Source of the DNA: Desulfobacter hydrogenophilus
Lineage (GTDB): Bacteria > Desulfobacterota > Desulfobacteria > Desulfobacterales > Desulfobacteraceae
Assembly: GCF_004319545.1 (NCBI RefSeq)
Contig: NZ_CP036313.1
Location: forward strand, 3,722,501-3,786,500
Length of the DNA: 64,000 nt
Reading direction: 5' to 3'
Shown: piece by piece, positions 44,784 to 53,648 of the stretch
How the letters are laid out: every line of letters starts with the position of its first letter
How positions within the stretch are numbered: position 1 is the first letter of the stretch
The notes under the pieces: model-generated
The model's database searches: none
The model's input: only the letters and a program-made list of their open reading frames with translations
Told to the model about the DNA's origin: nothing
Program-made: the position numbers and the translations under genes

Positions 44784-45389
44784 CTATTTTTCTTCCTTAA
44801 AACTGATTGCCCCCAAATACATCAGGGCATCAATGAGTTCACACACGGGCAGGCCGACAACGTTGGTATAAGATCCGGATATCTCTTTAACCAAAAAGGC
44901 CCCAATGCCCTGTATTCCATAGCCTCCTGCCTTGTCATAGGGTTCTTTTGTGTCTGCGTACCAGTTGATCTCATCATTGGACAGTGCTTTAAACCGCACC
45001 CGGGTGTTTACAAACCGGGTAACGACATCATCGGCATCCGGTCTGGTGATGGTGAAGGCGGTAAATACATTGTGTTCTCTGTTGCTGAGCCGGCTTAACA
45101 TGGCAACTGCCTGCCGGTGGCCGGTAGGTTTACCTAAAATTGTATCATCAACCGCCACAATTGTGTCGGCCCCAATAGTCCAGGCATCAGGATAGTTCAC
45201 GGCCACGGCTTGGGCCTTGGTTTTTGACAATAAACCAACATAGTTTTCGGGTGCCATACCTGGATCTACTTTAGATTCGTCAATATCAGCCACATGAATT
45301 TTGAAATCTATACCAGCCTGGATCATAAGCTCTTTTCGGCGGGGTGAACCCGAGGCAAGAATAATGTTCTCTTTGTTGATCGTTTTCAT
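44784..45389 (-). CDS. maf: Maf-like nucleotide pyrophosphatase
   Basis: House-cleaning NTP pyrophosphatase acting on modified or canonical UTP/dTTP. 201 residues; N-terminal LASGSPRRKELMIQAGI, catalytic Asp block IGADTIVAVDDTILGKP, and GYGIQGIGAFLVKEISGSYTNVVGLP near the C-terminus. It opens the minus-strand maf-yggS-queH run, 2 bp before yggS. Confidence 0.94.
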   Translation of the reverse strand: MKTINKENIILASGSPRRKELMIQAGIDFKIHVADIDESKVDPGMAPENYVGLLSKTKAQAVAVNYPDAWTIGADTIVAVDDTILGKPTGHRQAVAMLSRLSNREHNVFTAFTITRPDADDVVTRFVNTRVRFKALSNDEINWYADTKEPYDKAGGYGIQGIGAFLVKEISGSYTNVVGLPVCELIDALMYLGAISFKEEK

Positions 45390-45555
45390 GGTTTTTATGT
45401 ATCATAATTAGTGTCCATCCAAAAGTAGCCTTTTTGCCCAATTTCTTGGTTGGATGAAATTTTTTATTTCCTGACAGACATTAATGTATGAATTGCGAAC
45501 CGCAATTTGCCGTATTTAAAAGAAACACGCCCGATCCAGGATCGTCCATAAGCGC

Positions 45556-47487
45556 CTAAGATTTGCTGTCTTGAAATATAACATATTTATTTCTATCCTT
45601 TTTGGCCTCGTACATAGCTTTGTCGGCGCATTGCAAAAGCGTTTCAGCATCGGTGCTGTCCGAAGGATAAAAGCTGATACCAATACTTGTTGTTACAAAA
45701 TCAATAGTTTGTGATTTCAGATAAAAGGGCGGGACCATGACATCTAAAATCCGTTGGGCGATTATATCGGGTGTTGGATCCTGGGGACTGGTTAAAATGA
45801 TGGCGAACTCGTCACCACCAAGACGGTAAACCAGATCCGTATCTCTAAGGACTTTTTTGACCCGTTGGGCAAACTCTTTCAGTAAATGATCTCCGGCATG
45901 ATGACCAAACGTGTCGTTTACCTTTTTAAACTTATCAAGATCCAAATACATCACGACTCTCTGCTGTTTGTAACGGTCTGCATACAACAACTCCTTTTCA
46001 AGGTCTTCATGAAATGCCTTTCTGTTCAAAAGCCCGGTTAATGAATCGTGGTAAGCCATATACAAAAGTCTTTTGGAAGATTTCTTTTGTTCGGTGACGT
46101 TTTTTGATATTCCGCGAAATCCGATAGTTTTTCCCTTATTATCCTTAATCAGAGAAACCGATGACTCCAGATATGTTTTTTGACCATTTTCAAGTTCGAA
46201 TTCCGTCTCCATGGAGCTTACTGGGATGCCTGTTTTATACAAATGTTGAAATGTATTAAATGCTTTTTCAGCAGCGGATTCATCCAGCAGTTGACGATAA
46301 TTCACCTTGCCTAACGCCTCTTTATCATAGTTAAAAATTTTGGACAGGGCGTCATTGTGAAACGTTATAGTGCCTGCAAGATCCACCTCAAAATAGGCGT
46401 CTTCAATTGACTCAAGGATTGCACGATCCCGTTCCGTGCTGACCCTGACAGATTCTAATATCAGGTTTATTTGTGTGGAGAGATCAGATAATTCATCTTT
46501 TCCAGTTGTTTTTGTTTTTGCAGACAGGTTACCGGTACTTGTAATCTCTTTAACGTCACTGTTTAATCGAATCATCCGTGACAACACCGTGATTTCAAGG
46601 AAAATGAAAGTGGTAATAATGAAGACCAGACCGGTTATAAGCAATGAATAGATAAGATAACGCATATTGCTTTTACCCTGGAAGTAAATTCTGCGTTCCT
46701 TGTCTATCCCCAGCATGAGTATGGGGGTGCCGGTTAAATCCGTCAGCAATGAATAAGCCCCAATGGTATTTTTATCCAAGAGTATAATGGCAACCTTATT
46801 CTCCAAAGTTAAAGACTGCTTTGCCTTTTTAAATCGTTCGGAAAGTGAAGGACCGTCCAGCCTTTCAAATGCAACCGACAGATTTAGCAGAGAAGCCAGT
46901 CTTTTAATCTCCGGGGCATTTAAATATCTTCCGGCAATCAGTGTGCCCATTACAGGGCCTTTACGTTGACTGGTAAGGATTGGTGCAGACGCAAGGAAAC
47001 TGGGGTTCTCCGGCAGTATTGCCAGGCCTGCCAGGGCTTCTTTTTTACTTTTATTTCGCAAAAGAAAGGATCCGTCAAAAGAAAGATATTTTTTAATGGA
47101 TTCAGGGCACGTTTCGCCCCGGCCGGTTTCCGGGTTAAAATACTTACAATATACAATTTCCCCGGCAGTGTTAATGAATAATAGAAAATTAACATGTAAA
47201 TTGGCCAGCGTTGAATCCATGAGATTATCGTCAATATATTTTTGATTCTTATGTTGAACAAAAAAGTAGGTATCATTGCAGGCAGCCCACTCACCGACAA
47301 TGCTTTGCAGGTGAACCAGTTCATTATCAATGATCTTTATTGCCTGATCCATGCTTAAAAGGATATTTTCCTTTTCAAGTTTTGCATATCCCCCAAGCAG
47401 GATCTCGCTGGTGATTGAATATATAATCAAAACCATCAAGATGAATGTCGTGCTAATCGTTATTAATGTTTTTTTCCGCAGTCCCAT
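45556..47487 (-). CDS. Membrane diguanylate cyclase (CHASE4-PAS-GGDEF)
   Basis: 643 residues. A membrane helix at about 7-29, a periplasmic CHASE4-like sensor (about 30-270, EWAACNDTYFFVQ is typical), a second helix (about 277-302), a HAMP-like segment, a PAS domain (about 355-465, AYFEVDLAGTITFHNDAL), and a GGDEF domain (about 475-640). The active site is YRLGGDEFAIIL (about residue 559), and RDTD five residues before GGDEF is an RxxD product-inhibition site, so active and feedback-inhibited c-di-GMP synthesis is expected. Confidence 0.93.
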   Translation of the reverse strand: MGLRKKTLITISTTFILMVLIIYSITSEILLGGYAKLEKENILLSMDQAIKIIDNELVHLQSIVGEWAACNDTYFFVQHKNQKYIDDNLMDSTLANLHVNFLLFINTAGEIVYCKYFNPETGRGETCPESIKKYLSFDGSFLLRNKSKKEALAGLAILPENPSFLASAPILTSQRKGPVMGTLIAGRYLNAPEIKRLASLLNLSVAFERLDGPSLSERFKKAKQSLTLENKVAIILLDKNTIGAYSLLTDLTGTPILMLGIDKERRIYFQGKSNMRYLIYSLLITGLVFIITTFIFLEITVLSRMIRLNSDVKEITSTGNLSAKTKTTGKDELSDLSTQINLILESVRVSTERDRAILESIEDAYFEVDLAGTITFHNDALSKIFNYDKEALGKVNYRQLLDESAAEKAFNTFQHLYKTGIPVSSMETEFELENGQKTYLESSVSLIKDNKGKTIGFRGISKNVTEQKKSSKRLLYMAYHDSLTGLLNRKAFHEDLEKELLYADRYKQQRVVMYLDLDKFKKVNDTFGHHAGDHLLKEFAQRVKKVLRDTDLVYRLGGDEFAIILTSPQDPTPDIIAQRILDVMVPPFYLKSQTIDFVTTSIGISFYPSDSTDAETLLQCADKAMYEAKKDRNKYVIFQDSKS

Positions 47488-47860
47488 CGGATAACCCTCT
47501 ATGGTTGGCGAACGATGCTTTTGTTGATGACACGGTTTTTATGTATTTAAAATACAATTAGCGTCGCAAATCTATGCGCCTAATATCATGATAAAATGCC
47601 GCTTTCAGATTCAATGCTTAAATTATATCTCATATTACACTGTAAAACAAACGCATTCCCATTGCATGCCTGTCCTGAACAATTTTGGAGTGTGGACAAT
47701 GGCAGCAAAGTTTTCGGATGAGATGCTTTAATTTTGTGGTTGGAAGTCAAAATCCTTTGACTCGTGTTGCATTTCGGCGTCTTAATTTTTAATATGAAAA
47801 ATAAATTCATAATAAAAATTAAAAATTTAACCATTTTTTTTGCTGGATGAATAGATAACT
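47488..47860. other. Intergenic gap, nothing recognised
   Basis: AT-rich divergent region between the diguanylate cyclase and rsmE. I see no gene, no repeat family member and no convincing hairpin; it presumably holds the two promoters. Confidence 0.5.
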
Positions 47861-48601
47861 ATGCAGAAGTTTTTAATCAATAAAGAGGCGTTAAGCGCAG
47901 ATAAGGTCGTCATCCATGGTCAGGATGCAAAACATATACGCAAGGTACTCAGGCTTAAACCAAAAGATACCATTTCCATGACCGACGGCCATGGTACTGA
48001 TTTTACGGGTTGTATTAATAAAGTCTCTCCTGAATGTGTGGAAATTTCAATTCTAAGTGAGAAAAAAAGCCTCACGGAATCAAATCTCGATCTAACCCTG
48101 TGTACGGCCATGCTCAAACATAAGAAGATGGATGAGATCATCAAGCAGATTACCCAGCTCGGGGTAACCCGTTGGATTCCTTTTTATTGTAAAAGATCCA
48201 TTCCATTGTCAGGTCAAAATAGGGAAGAGAAACAGATTGAGCGATGGCAGACCATTGCCAGGGAGTCTTTGAAGCAGTGCCGGCGATCCTGTCTTGTCGA
48301 AATTATGCCGCCCATGGATTTTCAACAGGTTCTGGCCTTCTCAAAAGACTGTTCACACAGATTTGCCTTCTGGGAAGCATCGGATCGTCCCCTTGCCGGA
48401 CCGTTCCCTGGAGAGAATAACAAAGCGGTTGTCTTGATCGGGCCGGAGGGCGGATTTGAAGAAGAAGAAATTAGGCGTGCCGCTGAATCCGGATTTATGA
48501 GCTACTCTCTTGGGCCCAGGATTTTAAGGGCAGAAACGGCAGCGGTCTGTGCTTGTGGTTTAATCCAGTATCTGCTTGGTGACATGGGGTGTGAGAGTTA
48601 A
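47861..48601 (+). CDS. rsmE: 16S rRNA m3U1498 methyltransferase RsmE
   Basis: SPOUT-fold methyltransferase acting on U1498 of 16S rRNA. 246 residues: N-terminal PUA-like domain (HGQDAKHIRKVLRLKPKDTISMTDGHG), then the knotted domain with ITQLGVTRWIPFYCKRS, VLIGPEGGFEEEEIRRA and YSLGPRILRAETAAVCAC. The GPEGG and LGxRILRxETA motifs are diagnostic. It precedes tRNA-Phe. Confidence 0.95.
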   Translation: MQKFLINKEALSADKVVIHGQDAKHIRKVLRLKPKDTISMTDGHGTDFTGCINKVSPECVEISILSEKKSLTESNLDLTLCTAMLKHKKMDEIIKQITQLGVTRWIPFYCKRSIPLSGQNREEKQIERWQTIARESLKQCRRSCLVEIMPPMDFQQVLAFSKDCSHRFAFWEASDRPLAGPFPGENNKAVVLIGPEGGFEEEEIRRAAESGFMSYSLGPRILRAETAAVCACGLIQYLLGDMGCES

Positions 48602-48624
48602 AAAAATATTTTTTAACTTTTTTC

Positions 48625-48653
48625 TTGACTTGAACGGTTAAAGAACATATAAA
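48625..48653 (+). promoter_or_regulatory. Sigma70 promoter of tRNA-Phe
   Basis: TTGACT (48625-48630), 17-bp spacer, TATAAA (48648-48653). Transcription would begin near 48660, about 13 bp before the tRNA. Confidence 0.8.
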
Positions 48654-48672
48654 AACTCTCGTTGTTTGACGT

Positions 48673-48748
48673 GCCCAGGTAGCTCAGTCGGTAGAGCAGG
48701 GGACTGAAAATCCCCGTGTCAGCAGTTCAATTCTGTTCCTGGGCACCA
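48673..48748 (+). tRNA. tRNA-Phe (GAA)
   Basis: 76 nt including encoded CCA. Acceptor GCCCAGG pairs with CCTGGGC; the anticodon arm is GGGGA-CTGAAAA-TCCCC with anticodon GAA; the T arm is AGCAG-TTCAATT-CTGTT with one G-T pair. Confidence 0.97.
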
Positions 48749-48756
48749 CGATTATA

Positions 48757-48790
48757 AAAGCTTTCAGCGGTTTTCGTTGAAGGCTTTTTT
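48757..48790 (+). terminator. Rho-independent terminator of tRNA-Phe
   Basis: AAAGCTTTCAGCG pairs with CGTTGAAGGCTTTTTT with short loop and a six-T tail, 9 bp after the tRNA. Confidence 0.82.
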
Positions 48791-48891
48791 GATTTTGAAG
48801 TATCTTGTACTCCCCTTCTATAGAACTTTTTTATTCCTATTGGTTCAATCCATAATATGGCGTAGGCTGGTTTATGTGCCTTTTATCGGGC

Positions 48892-49057
48892 TTAGGACCG
48901 CAGATTAAATAACTTGAACGAAATAGCTTGCCTATTGGCCCATCTATTTCGTTGCATTAAAGGTCAAATAGGCCTGCTATTCAACCTTTAATGCGCCTTG
49001 TAAATGAACCAAACTTCGGCGTTATTTCTGCCCAACTTATTTAATCTGCGGTCCTTA
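48892..49057. repeat. Palindromic MITE-like element, family 1, copy 4
   Basis: 166 bp, complete: ends TTAGGACCGCAGATTAAATA and TTTAATCTGCGGTCCTTAA, with paired inner blocks CCCATCTATTTCGTTGCATT and AATGCGCCTTGTAAATG. It lies between tRNA-Phe and the convergent MFS gene and encodes the last residues and stop of the MFS protein. Confidence 0.9.
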
Positions 49058-50216
49058 ACGAGTTGTCATAATTCCATAAAAAGACGGTCACGGCAATACC
49101 ACCCAAAAGGATTAAAAGGCTACCGACGATAAAGACGCAGGATACGCCCATCCAGTCGAGGATGAGTCCGGAAAGGATGGGAGAGACGATAAACCCCAAC
49201 CCCCAGGCGGCGTCGTTGAGACTCATAATGGATGCCATCCCCATGGTCTGTCCCAGCCGGGCGGTGATGACCAGTCCGCCGGGCAGAGAGATGCCGTTGG
49301 CCATTCCCATCAGAATATTGAGTATCAGAATCGGGATAAATCCGTGAACAAAGGGCATGCTCAGGACCGTTATGCCGGAGGCAAAGGTGCCTGCGATGAT
49401 CAGGTGCTTGGGATTGGTCCGGTCGGCAAGTCTGCCGCTTATTCGCTGGAGAAATGCAATCAAAAAGATATTCATGGTCAAAATGATACCGACCTGTGAA
49501 CTGGATAGATTGATCTTCATGGCCAAAATGGGCAGAAAGGTGTAAACGGATCCTTGGCCGGAAGCGGCGAAAAAACGCATAATAAGGATTCCGGCGGCTG
49601 TCCTGTGGACCATTATTTTTCTAATAGGGTATGGTTTGAGCCGTTTTATATGGCTGAGATGGGCTTTATCCGAAGGGATGAAAATTGCCACCATCAGAGA
49701 GGTGATAAAGGCCAGACCACCCATGATGTAAAAAGCGACGTTAAACCCGAGGGTATCCCGGATAATTCCGCCCATGGCCGGGCCGAAACCCAGACCAATC
49801 ATAATGGCCATGTTCAATGTTCCCATGTAGAGCCCCAATTTTTGGGGCGGTGCAATGTCCGCAGTCAGCGCCATGGCCACCGGCACCACCAGAAGTGAGG
49901 CCGTGCCGTGAAGCAGTCTGATCAGGATCAGGGTTTCCGCATTTTTCGGCAGCACATAAAAAACAGAGAGAACCGCATAGATCAGCAGGCCGGATGCAAT
50001 GAACCGTTTCCTGCCCCATTTATCCGACATCGGTCCGCTGAAAGGGCTTAAAAGGGTTCTGGAAATATTAAAGCTGGCAACGATGAGTCCGACCAAAAAT
50101 CCACCGGCCCCAAGTTCCACCGCGTAAACCGGAATCAAGGGCCAGATGATGCCAAGCCCCATCATTGCCACCCCCACGGCAGCAGACAGGATAAAAAGAA
50201 TAGCAGATTTGTTCAT
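49041..50216 (-). CDS. MFS transporter, substrate unknown
   Basis: 391 residues with about 12 membrane helices. The loop-2 motif of the major facilitator superfamily is present as GPMSDKWGRKRFIASG, and again in the second half as GRLADRTNPKHLII. Substrate is not evident; drug or metabolite efflux is the usual guess. The C-terminus LRTAD and TAA stop are read from the terminus of the palindromic element at 48892-49057, so the native end has been replaced. Start at the ATG at 50216 has no strong ribosome site. Confidence 0.88.
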   Translation of the reverse strand: MNKSAILFILSAAVGVAMMGLGIIWPLIPVYAVELGAGGFLVGLIVASFNISRTLLSPFSGPMSDKWGRKRFIASGLLIYAVLSVFYVLPKNAETLILIRLLHGTASLLVVPVAMALTADIAPPQKLGLYMGTLNMAIMIGLGFGPAMGGIIRDTLGFNVAFYIMGGLAFITSLMVAIFIPSDKAHLSHIKRLKPYPIRKIMVHRTAAGILIMRFFAASGQGSVYTFLPILAMKINLSSSQVGIILTMNIFLIAFLQRISGRLADRTNPKHLIIAGTFASGITVLSMPFVHGFIPILILNILMGMANGISLPGGLVITARLGQTMGMASIMSLNDAAWGLGFIVSPILSGLILDWMGVSCVFIVGSLLILLGGIAVTVFLWNYDNSLRTAD

Positions 50217-50255
50217 TTAAGGTCATCCATCACCAACCAGTCCGGCATATGTGCT

Positions 50256-50654
50256 TTATTTGCCGGAAGACGGACTTGAGTTGTTTTTTAAGACAAACTC
50301 TAAATATTTGCTATTTTTTGGAGACTTTTTCACTTTGTAAATCATTTGCCCTGGACATCTCCTATTTTTACTATCACCGATCTGTTCTAATTGTACTTTT
50401 GCGTTTAACCCATGTAAATACATCAACTTTTTTGCTTGCTTCGCAATTATAAGATGTCTTTCTTCAATGGATTGAATTTCTTGGGTTGGTATTTTATTAA
50501 ATGAAAAAGCTAAAATTCGTTCAACCCATCTTTCGTCTGATTCCTGGAATAATTTATCCATTTTTTTATGTAACTGTTTTGTTAAATCTTCAATAATAAG
50601 ATTAATTTCACTTTCAGCGGCAATAAAAGCTGATAAAAAATCATTTCTATCCAT
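50256..50654 (-). CDS. Hypothetical cytoplasmic protein
   Basis: 132 residues behind an excellent ribosome site (AAAGGAGGTGAACAT). Charged, mostly helical, no membrane segment: an N-terminal amphipathic part (DFLSAFIAAESEINLIIEDLT) and a basic C-terminal part (GDSKNRRCPGQMIYKVKKSPKNSKYLEF). No family recognised. Its DNA is clearly more AT-rich than the neighbouring MFS gene, which hints at separate origin. Confidence 0.65.
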   Translation of the reverse strand: MDRNDFLSAFIAAESEINLIIEDLTKQLHKKMDKLFQESDERWVERILAFSFNKIPTQEIQSIEERHLIIAKQAKKLMYLHGLNAKVQLEQIGDSKNRRCPGQMIYKVKKSPKNSKYLEFVLKNNSSPSSGK

Positions 50655-50903
50655 ATGTTCACCTCCTTTGAAAATTAAGCAAGATTTAGTCTAAAAAACT
50701 TTAAAAATAGGTGAGGATGACAAAATATAATTTCTAAACGATGAGGTACTGATTAAAATCAATTATCACGCAGGGTCAATTGCAGGTAGTGTTTATTATT
50801 GTAAAAAACGTGGCAGGTATTGTCAATGTTGTTTCTGGGCTTGAAAATTTATATCAACTATTCTGTGAAATGAGTTCTCTTTTTAAAATTTGGGTAGAGA
50901 CCT

Positions 50904-51044
50904 AACGAAACAGCTTGCCTTTTGGCCCATCTACTTCGTTGCATCAAAGGCCAAATGGGCCTGCGGTTCAACCTTTAATGCGTCTTGTAGATGAACCAAA
51001 ATTCAGCGTTATTTTTGCTCAACTCATTTAATCTGTGGTCCTAA
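50904..51044. repeat. Palindromic MITE-like element, family 1, copy 5 (left end lost)
   Basis: Starts at AACGAAACAGCTTGCCTTTT, lacking the outermost ~24 bp of the left arm, and ends TTTAATCTGTGGTCCTAA. It gives the TAG stop of the MaoC-like gene (minus strand). The remaining ~250 bp to the gene at 50654 is AT-rich and shows nothing else. Confidence 0.85.
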
Positions 51045-51526
51045 GGGTAAAGGCGTGCCAGAAATTCGACAACACAAGCCGGCTTTTCACCACCTTCAAT
51101 ATCAATGGTAATAAGATAACAGATTTGTATACCGCCCTTTACCTCTTCTACTTGATGAATTGTCGTTCTTGCCCGAATTTTGGCCCCAGCTTTAACAGCA
51201 GAAGGAAAACGAAGCCTGTTAAGACCATAGTTTACCCGATACTTCATGCCGGGATAATTTTTCTGAAAAAAATCAGGATGATTGCTTTCAGTTAGATAAG
51301 GCAATAAAGACAATGTCAAATACCCGTGAGCAATTGTTGATTCATAAGGAGACTCTTTTTTGGCTCGCTGAACATCCGTATGAATCCATTGCACATCACC
51401 GGTAACGTCAGCAAAATCATTAATTCGTTTCTGGTCAATTTCAAGCCAGGGGCCCACATGAATCTGTTGACCAATCTGGGGTTTAATAAAATTTAAAAAC
51501 TCCTGACATTTTTTCTGATCGCTCAT
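51041..51526 (-). CDS. MaoC-like (R)-specific hydratase
   Basis: 161-residue hotdog protein. The hydratase 2 motif is intact: DFADVTGDVQWIHTD (Asp and His catalytic pair) followed by YESTIAHGYLTLSLLPYL. Family members hydrate or dehydrate (R)-3-hydroxyacyl-CoA, linking fatty-acid breakdown and polyester metabolism. The stop TAG lies in the TTAGG terminus of a palindromic element. No ribosome site is strong; the ATG at 51526 is at a natural family start. Confidence 0.9.
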   Translation of the reverse strand: MSDQKKCQEFLNFIKPQIGQQIHVGPWLEIDQKRINDFADVTGDVQWIHTDVQRAKKESPYESTIAHGYLTLSLLPYLTESNHPDFFQKNYPGMKYRVNYGLNRLRFPSAVKAGAKIRARTTIHQVEEVKGGIQICYLITIDIEGGEKPACVVEFLARLYP

Positions 51527-51538
51527 AGTTTTGCTCTC

Positions 51539-51641
51539 TTTAGGAATGAGTTCGAAATAACTTAACCTTGGGAGCGCGGGCGAAACGCCCGCGCTCCCGG
51601 ATATAGCAAAATGGGCAAGTTATTTAAGCTCCGTTCCTTAG
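51539..51641. repeat. Palindromic element family 2, copy 2
   Basis: About 103 bp: TTAGGAATGAGTTCGAAATA ... GGGAGCGCGGGCG, AAA, CGCCCGCGCTCCC ... AGTTATTTAAGCTCCGTTCC, TTAG. The reverse complement matches 32213-32335 in both AT-rich arms and the core, the other copy having an extra CGCCCG hairpin in the loop. Confidence 0.85.
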
Positions 51642-51779
51642 CTTAAGATTTTTTGAAAGTACCTGTAAATTATCTGCCATTTTATTTGAATCGCGGGGCC
51701 AGGCTTTTAAGCCCAAAAACTCCGATAAAAAGTTAAATTGTCCTGAACCAAGTCCTTCCGAAAGAGTTGTGCAGTAAGT

Positions 51780-52060
51780 CCAGCGTTTTGTGGTGTGCCG
51801 GGCACGGCACTAAAAGTGAGTTAAATGTATAGAATTTCGACACATTTGACAAGTCTTAGACCCAGCCTCATGGAGGTGAAGGGTGTTGTGGTATGGCAAC
51901 GAGTACTGGTGAAGGTACTTCGGAGGAAAGCCGTCCTATTGAGGCACAAGCACCACAGAAGTACGGGATGACGTACAGGAATCGGGTATGAGGCGCGTAT
52001 ACCGGGACGAGCCTGCCACACAAGGCAAAGTCTTTTATTAATTATAACCATCAGACACCT
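51780..52060 (+). ncRNA. Structured GC-rich segment, possible group II intron remnant
   Basis: A GC-rich stretch in AT-rich surroundings with many short hairpins (GTGCCGGGCACGGCAC, GTAC..GTAC, AAGTACGGGATGACGTAC) and phrases such as GGAGGAAAGCCGTCC and ACAGGAATCGGGTATGAGGC that resemble domain I of bacterial group II introns. No intron-encoded reverse transcriptase and no domain V were found, so at most it is a truncated ribozyme. The rest of the 51642-52424 gap holds nothing I recognise. Confidence 0.3.
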
Positions 52061-52424
52061 GAAAAATGAGAGCGGGTACTTAATATTTATCTTTAATTTT
52101 AACCCCACAAGATATCTATGAGTTGTCGCTATTATCTCTCAACTATCTATAACCATTGGTGTTTATATTGTTTGAGATTTGGATCACTCAAATTCTTTTT
52201 GAATTTTTGCCGGTAAATAGTCCCAATCCATTAAACGGCCTATTTGATGTCAATATTATCCAAGATAATGCTGGTTAATGGAACGGCTTAAAATAGCGGA
52301 ATTTCAGATTTCAGATTTTATATATAGCTGTATTCCAATAGGTTGCTCAACTTTAACACTTGATAAAATTCAAAGAACCAGCTAAACATGTTCCCCTTTG
52401 AAAATAATGATGGGAGCAATGAGT

Positions 52425-52706
52425 ATGAACAAACTTGAACTAATTCAGGTCATCAAAGATAGAACGGGGCTGACCAAACAGGAATCCACAGACATAGTGA
52501 AGCTGTTTTTTGATAGCCTGACTGAAACAATGATTAAAGGGGAACGGACTGAAATTCGAGGCTTTTGTTCTTTTTTCATCAAAGAATACGCGGGTTACAC
52601 GGGCAGAAATCCAAAAACTGGAAAAAAAGTTATGGTTTCGGTAAAAAGGCTTCCTTTTTTCAAGCCAGGGAAAGAATTGAAGGAACGGGTTAATCACCCA
52701 AATTAA
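52425..52706 (+). CDS. HU/IHF-family DNA-binding protein
   Basis: About 93 residues: MNKLELIQVIKDRTGLTKQE, helical dimer part, then EIRGFCSFFIKEYAGYTGRNPKTG with the DNA-binding beta arm (GRNPKTGKKVMVSVKRLPFFKPGKELKERV). Start placed at 52425, where the family begins; earlier in-frame ATGs are less likely. It may bend DNA as a homodimer. Followed on the same strand by a DUF2293 gene. Confidence 0.9.
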   Translation: MNKLELIQVIKDRTGLTKQESTDIVKLFFDSLTETMIKGERTEIRGFCSFFIKEYAGYTGRNPKTGKKVMVSVKRLPFFKPGKELKERVNHPN

Positions 52707-52744
52707 GAACGGTTTTCCCATGGACTTCAATTAAGGCACAGTGA

Positions 52745-53431
52745 ATGGCACATCAGCATTTAAGTGTTTTTCCGGGGGCAACAGAAGGAACGCTGCATTC
52801 TGGAGCAGGGGAAACACTAATACCTCCTGACGGGTGGGCTTTTTTACCCGCAGGCGACGCCGTTGTCACAAAGCGAGTAAAATTAAAGAGCCCCGTATGG
52901 GTCGTCCAAGTAAAATACCGCAGACGGATGATTTCAAAAGGTATATGGGCTCCTGCTGAAAATATTCTGGCCGCAAAACAGGAGGTAGCTGCTAAAAGAG
53001 CAACACCCGCCTATGCTAAGGATCGAAAATGTGAGCTGGCACGACGGCAGGCCAAACAAGAGGTCTATACCCAGGAATTTAATGATCAGATCATCAAATT
53101 TTTAAATTTTCATTCCAGGTATGAAAAAGAGGCACAACACCTTGGAAAAATCATAACTTCCCACGCAACCCCTGTGGGTAGTGGAACTGTCGCTAGGACC
53201 CAGCGCATTCCTATTGATAAAAGAGCACAGGCTGCTGTAATTGCATGGATGAGACATAAGACCACTGTATATGATTCAATGAAAGTAGCACGGGTAAAGG
53301 GAACGCGAAGAGAGATCAGAAAGGCGTTGGCCAAAAAATCAATTGAAGTGCTGAACGTATACCGCCAGGGTCGGGACCTGGGTGACAATTGCCCCTTGAA
53401 ACAGGCCTTGGAAAAAATTCATGACTTTTGA
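52745..53431 (+). CDS. DUF2293-containing protein
   Basis: 228 residues, basic. The central part (about 90-170: KREYTQEFNDQ-like stretch, ISSHATPVGSGTVARTQRIPIDKRAQAAVIAWMRHKTTVYDSM) matches what I know as DUF2293, a small family with a conserved PIDKRAxAAVIAWMRHxTTxYD block and no known role. The C-terminal part (RREIRKALAKKSIEVLNVYRQG) is arginine-rich. Start at 52745 lies 38 bp after the HU gene. It overlaps the next small frame by 11 bp. Confidence 0.75.
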   Translation: MAHQHLSVFPGATEGTLHSGAGETLIPPDGWAFLPAGDAVVTKRVKLKSPVWVVQVKYRRRMISKGIWAPAENILAAKQEVAAKRATPAYAKDRKCELARRQAKQEVYTQEFNDQIIKFLNFHSRYEKEAQHLGKIITSHATPVGSGTVARTQRIPIDKRAQAAVIAWMRHKTTVYDSMKVARVKGTRREIRKALAKKSIEVLNVYRQGRDLGDNCPLKQALEKIHDF

Positions 53432-53633
53432 CCCCATTTCAATGGGGATTGTGGAATCACATGGATTGGAAAGATTAGTCTCTGCCGTATTTTTGACAGA
53501 ATTGAAGCGGCGTTTAAGAAGGGAATGTTTGAGTTTCTTAGTTGATGATCCCAGGCTTTTTCGTGAAAATTTATCTCGACTTGACATGCAAAAACTAAAT
53601 TTCTATCATCCTTTGATATTGGATTTGCATTAA
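53421..53633 (+). CDS. Small protein downstream of DUF2293, unknown
   Basis: 70 residues (MTFDPISMGIVESHGLERLV...), starting inside the last codons of the DUF2293 gene, so translation would be coupled. Amphipathic and arginine-rich (LKRRLRRECLSFL), no membrane segment, no family recognised. The tight overlap and the 15-bp gap to the thioesterase gene support it being real. Confidence 0.5.
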   Translation: MTFDPISMGIVESHGLERLVSAVFLTELKRRLRRECLSFLVDDPRLFRENLSRLDMQKLNFYHPLILDLH

Positions 53634-53648
53634 ATCAGGAAGAGACAT

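Noticed and set aside
51821..52108. 95-codon minus-strand frame in the structured GC-rich segment
   Set aside because: Better explained by a structured RNA remnant; no ribosome site and unlikely composition.
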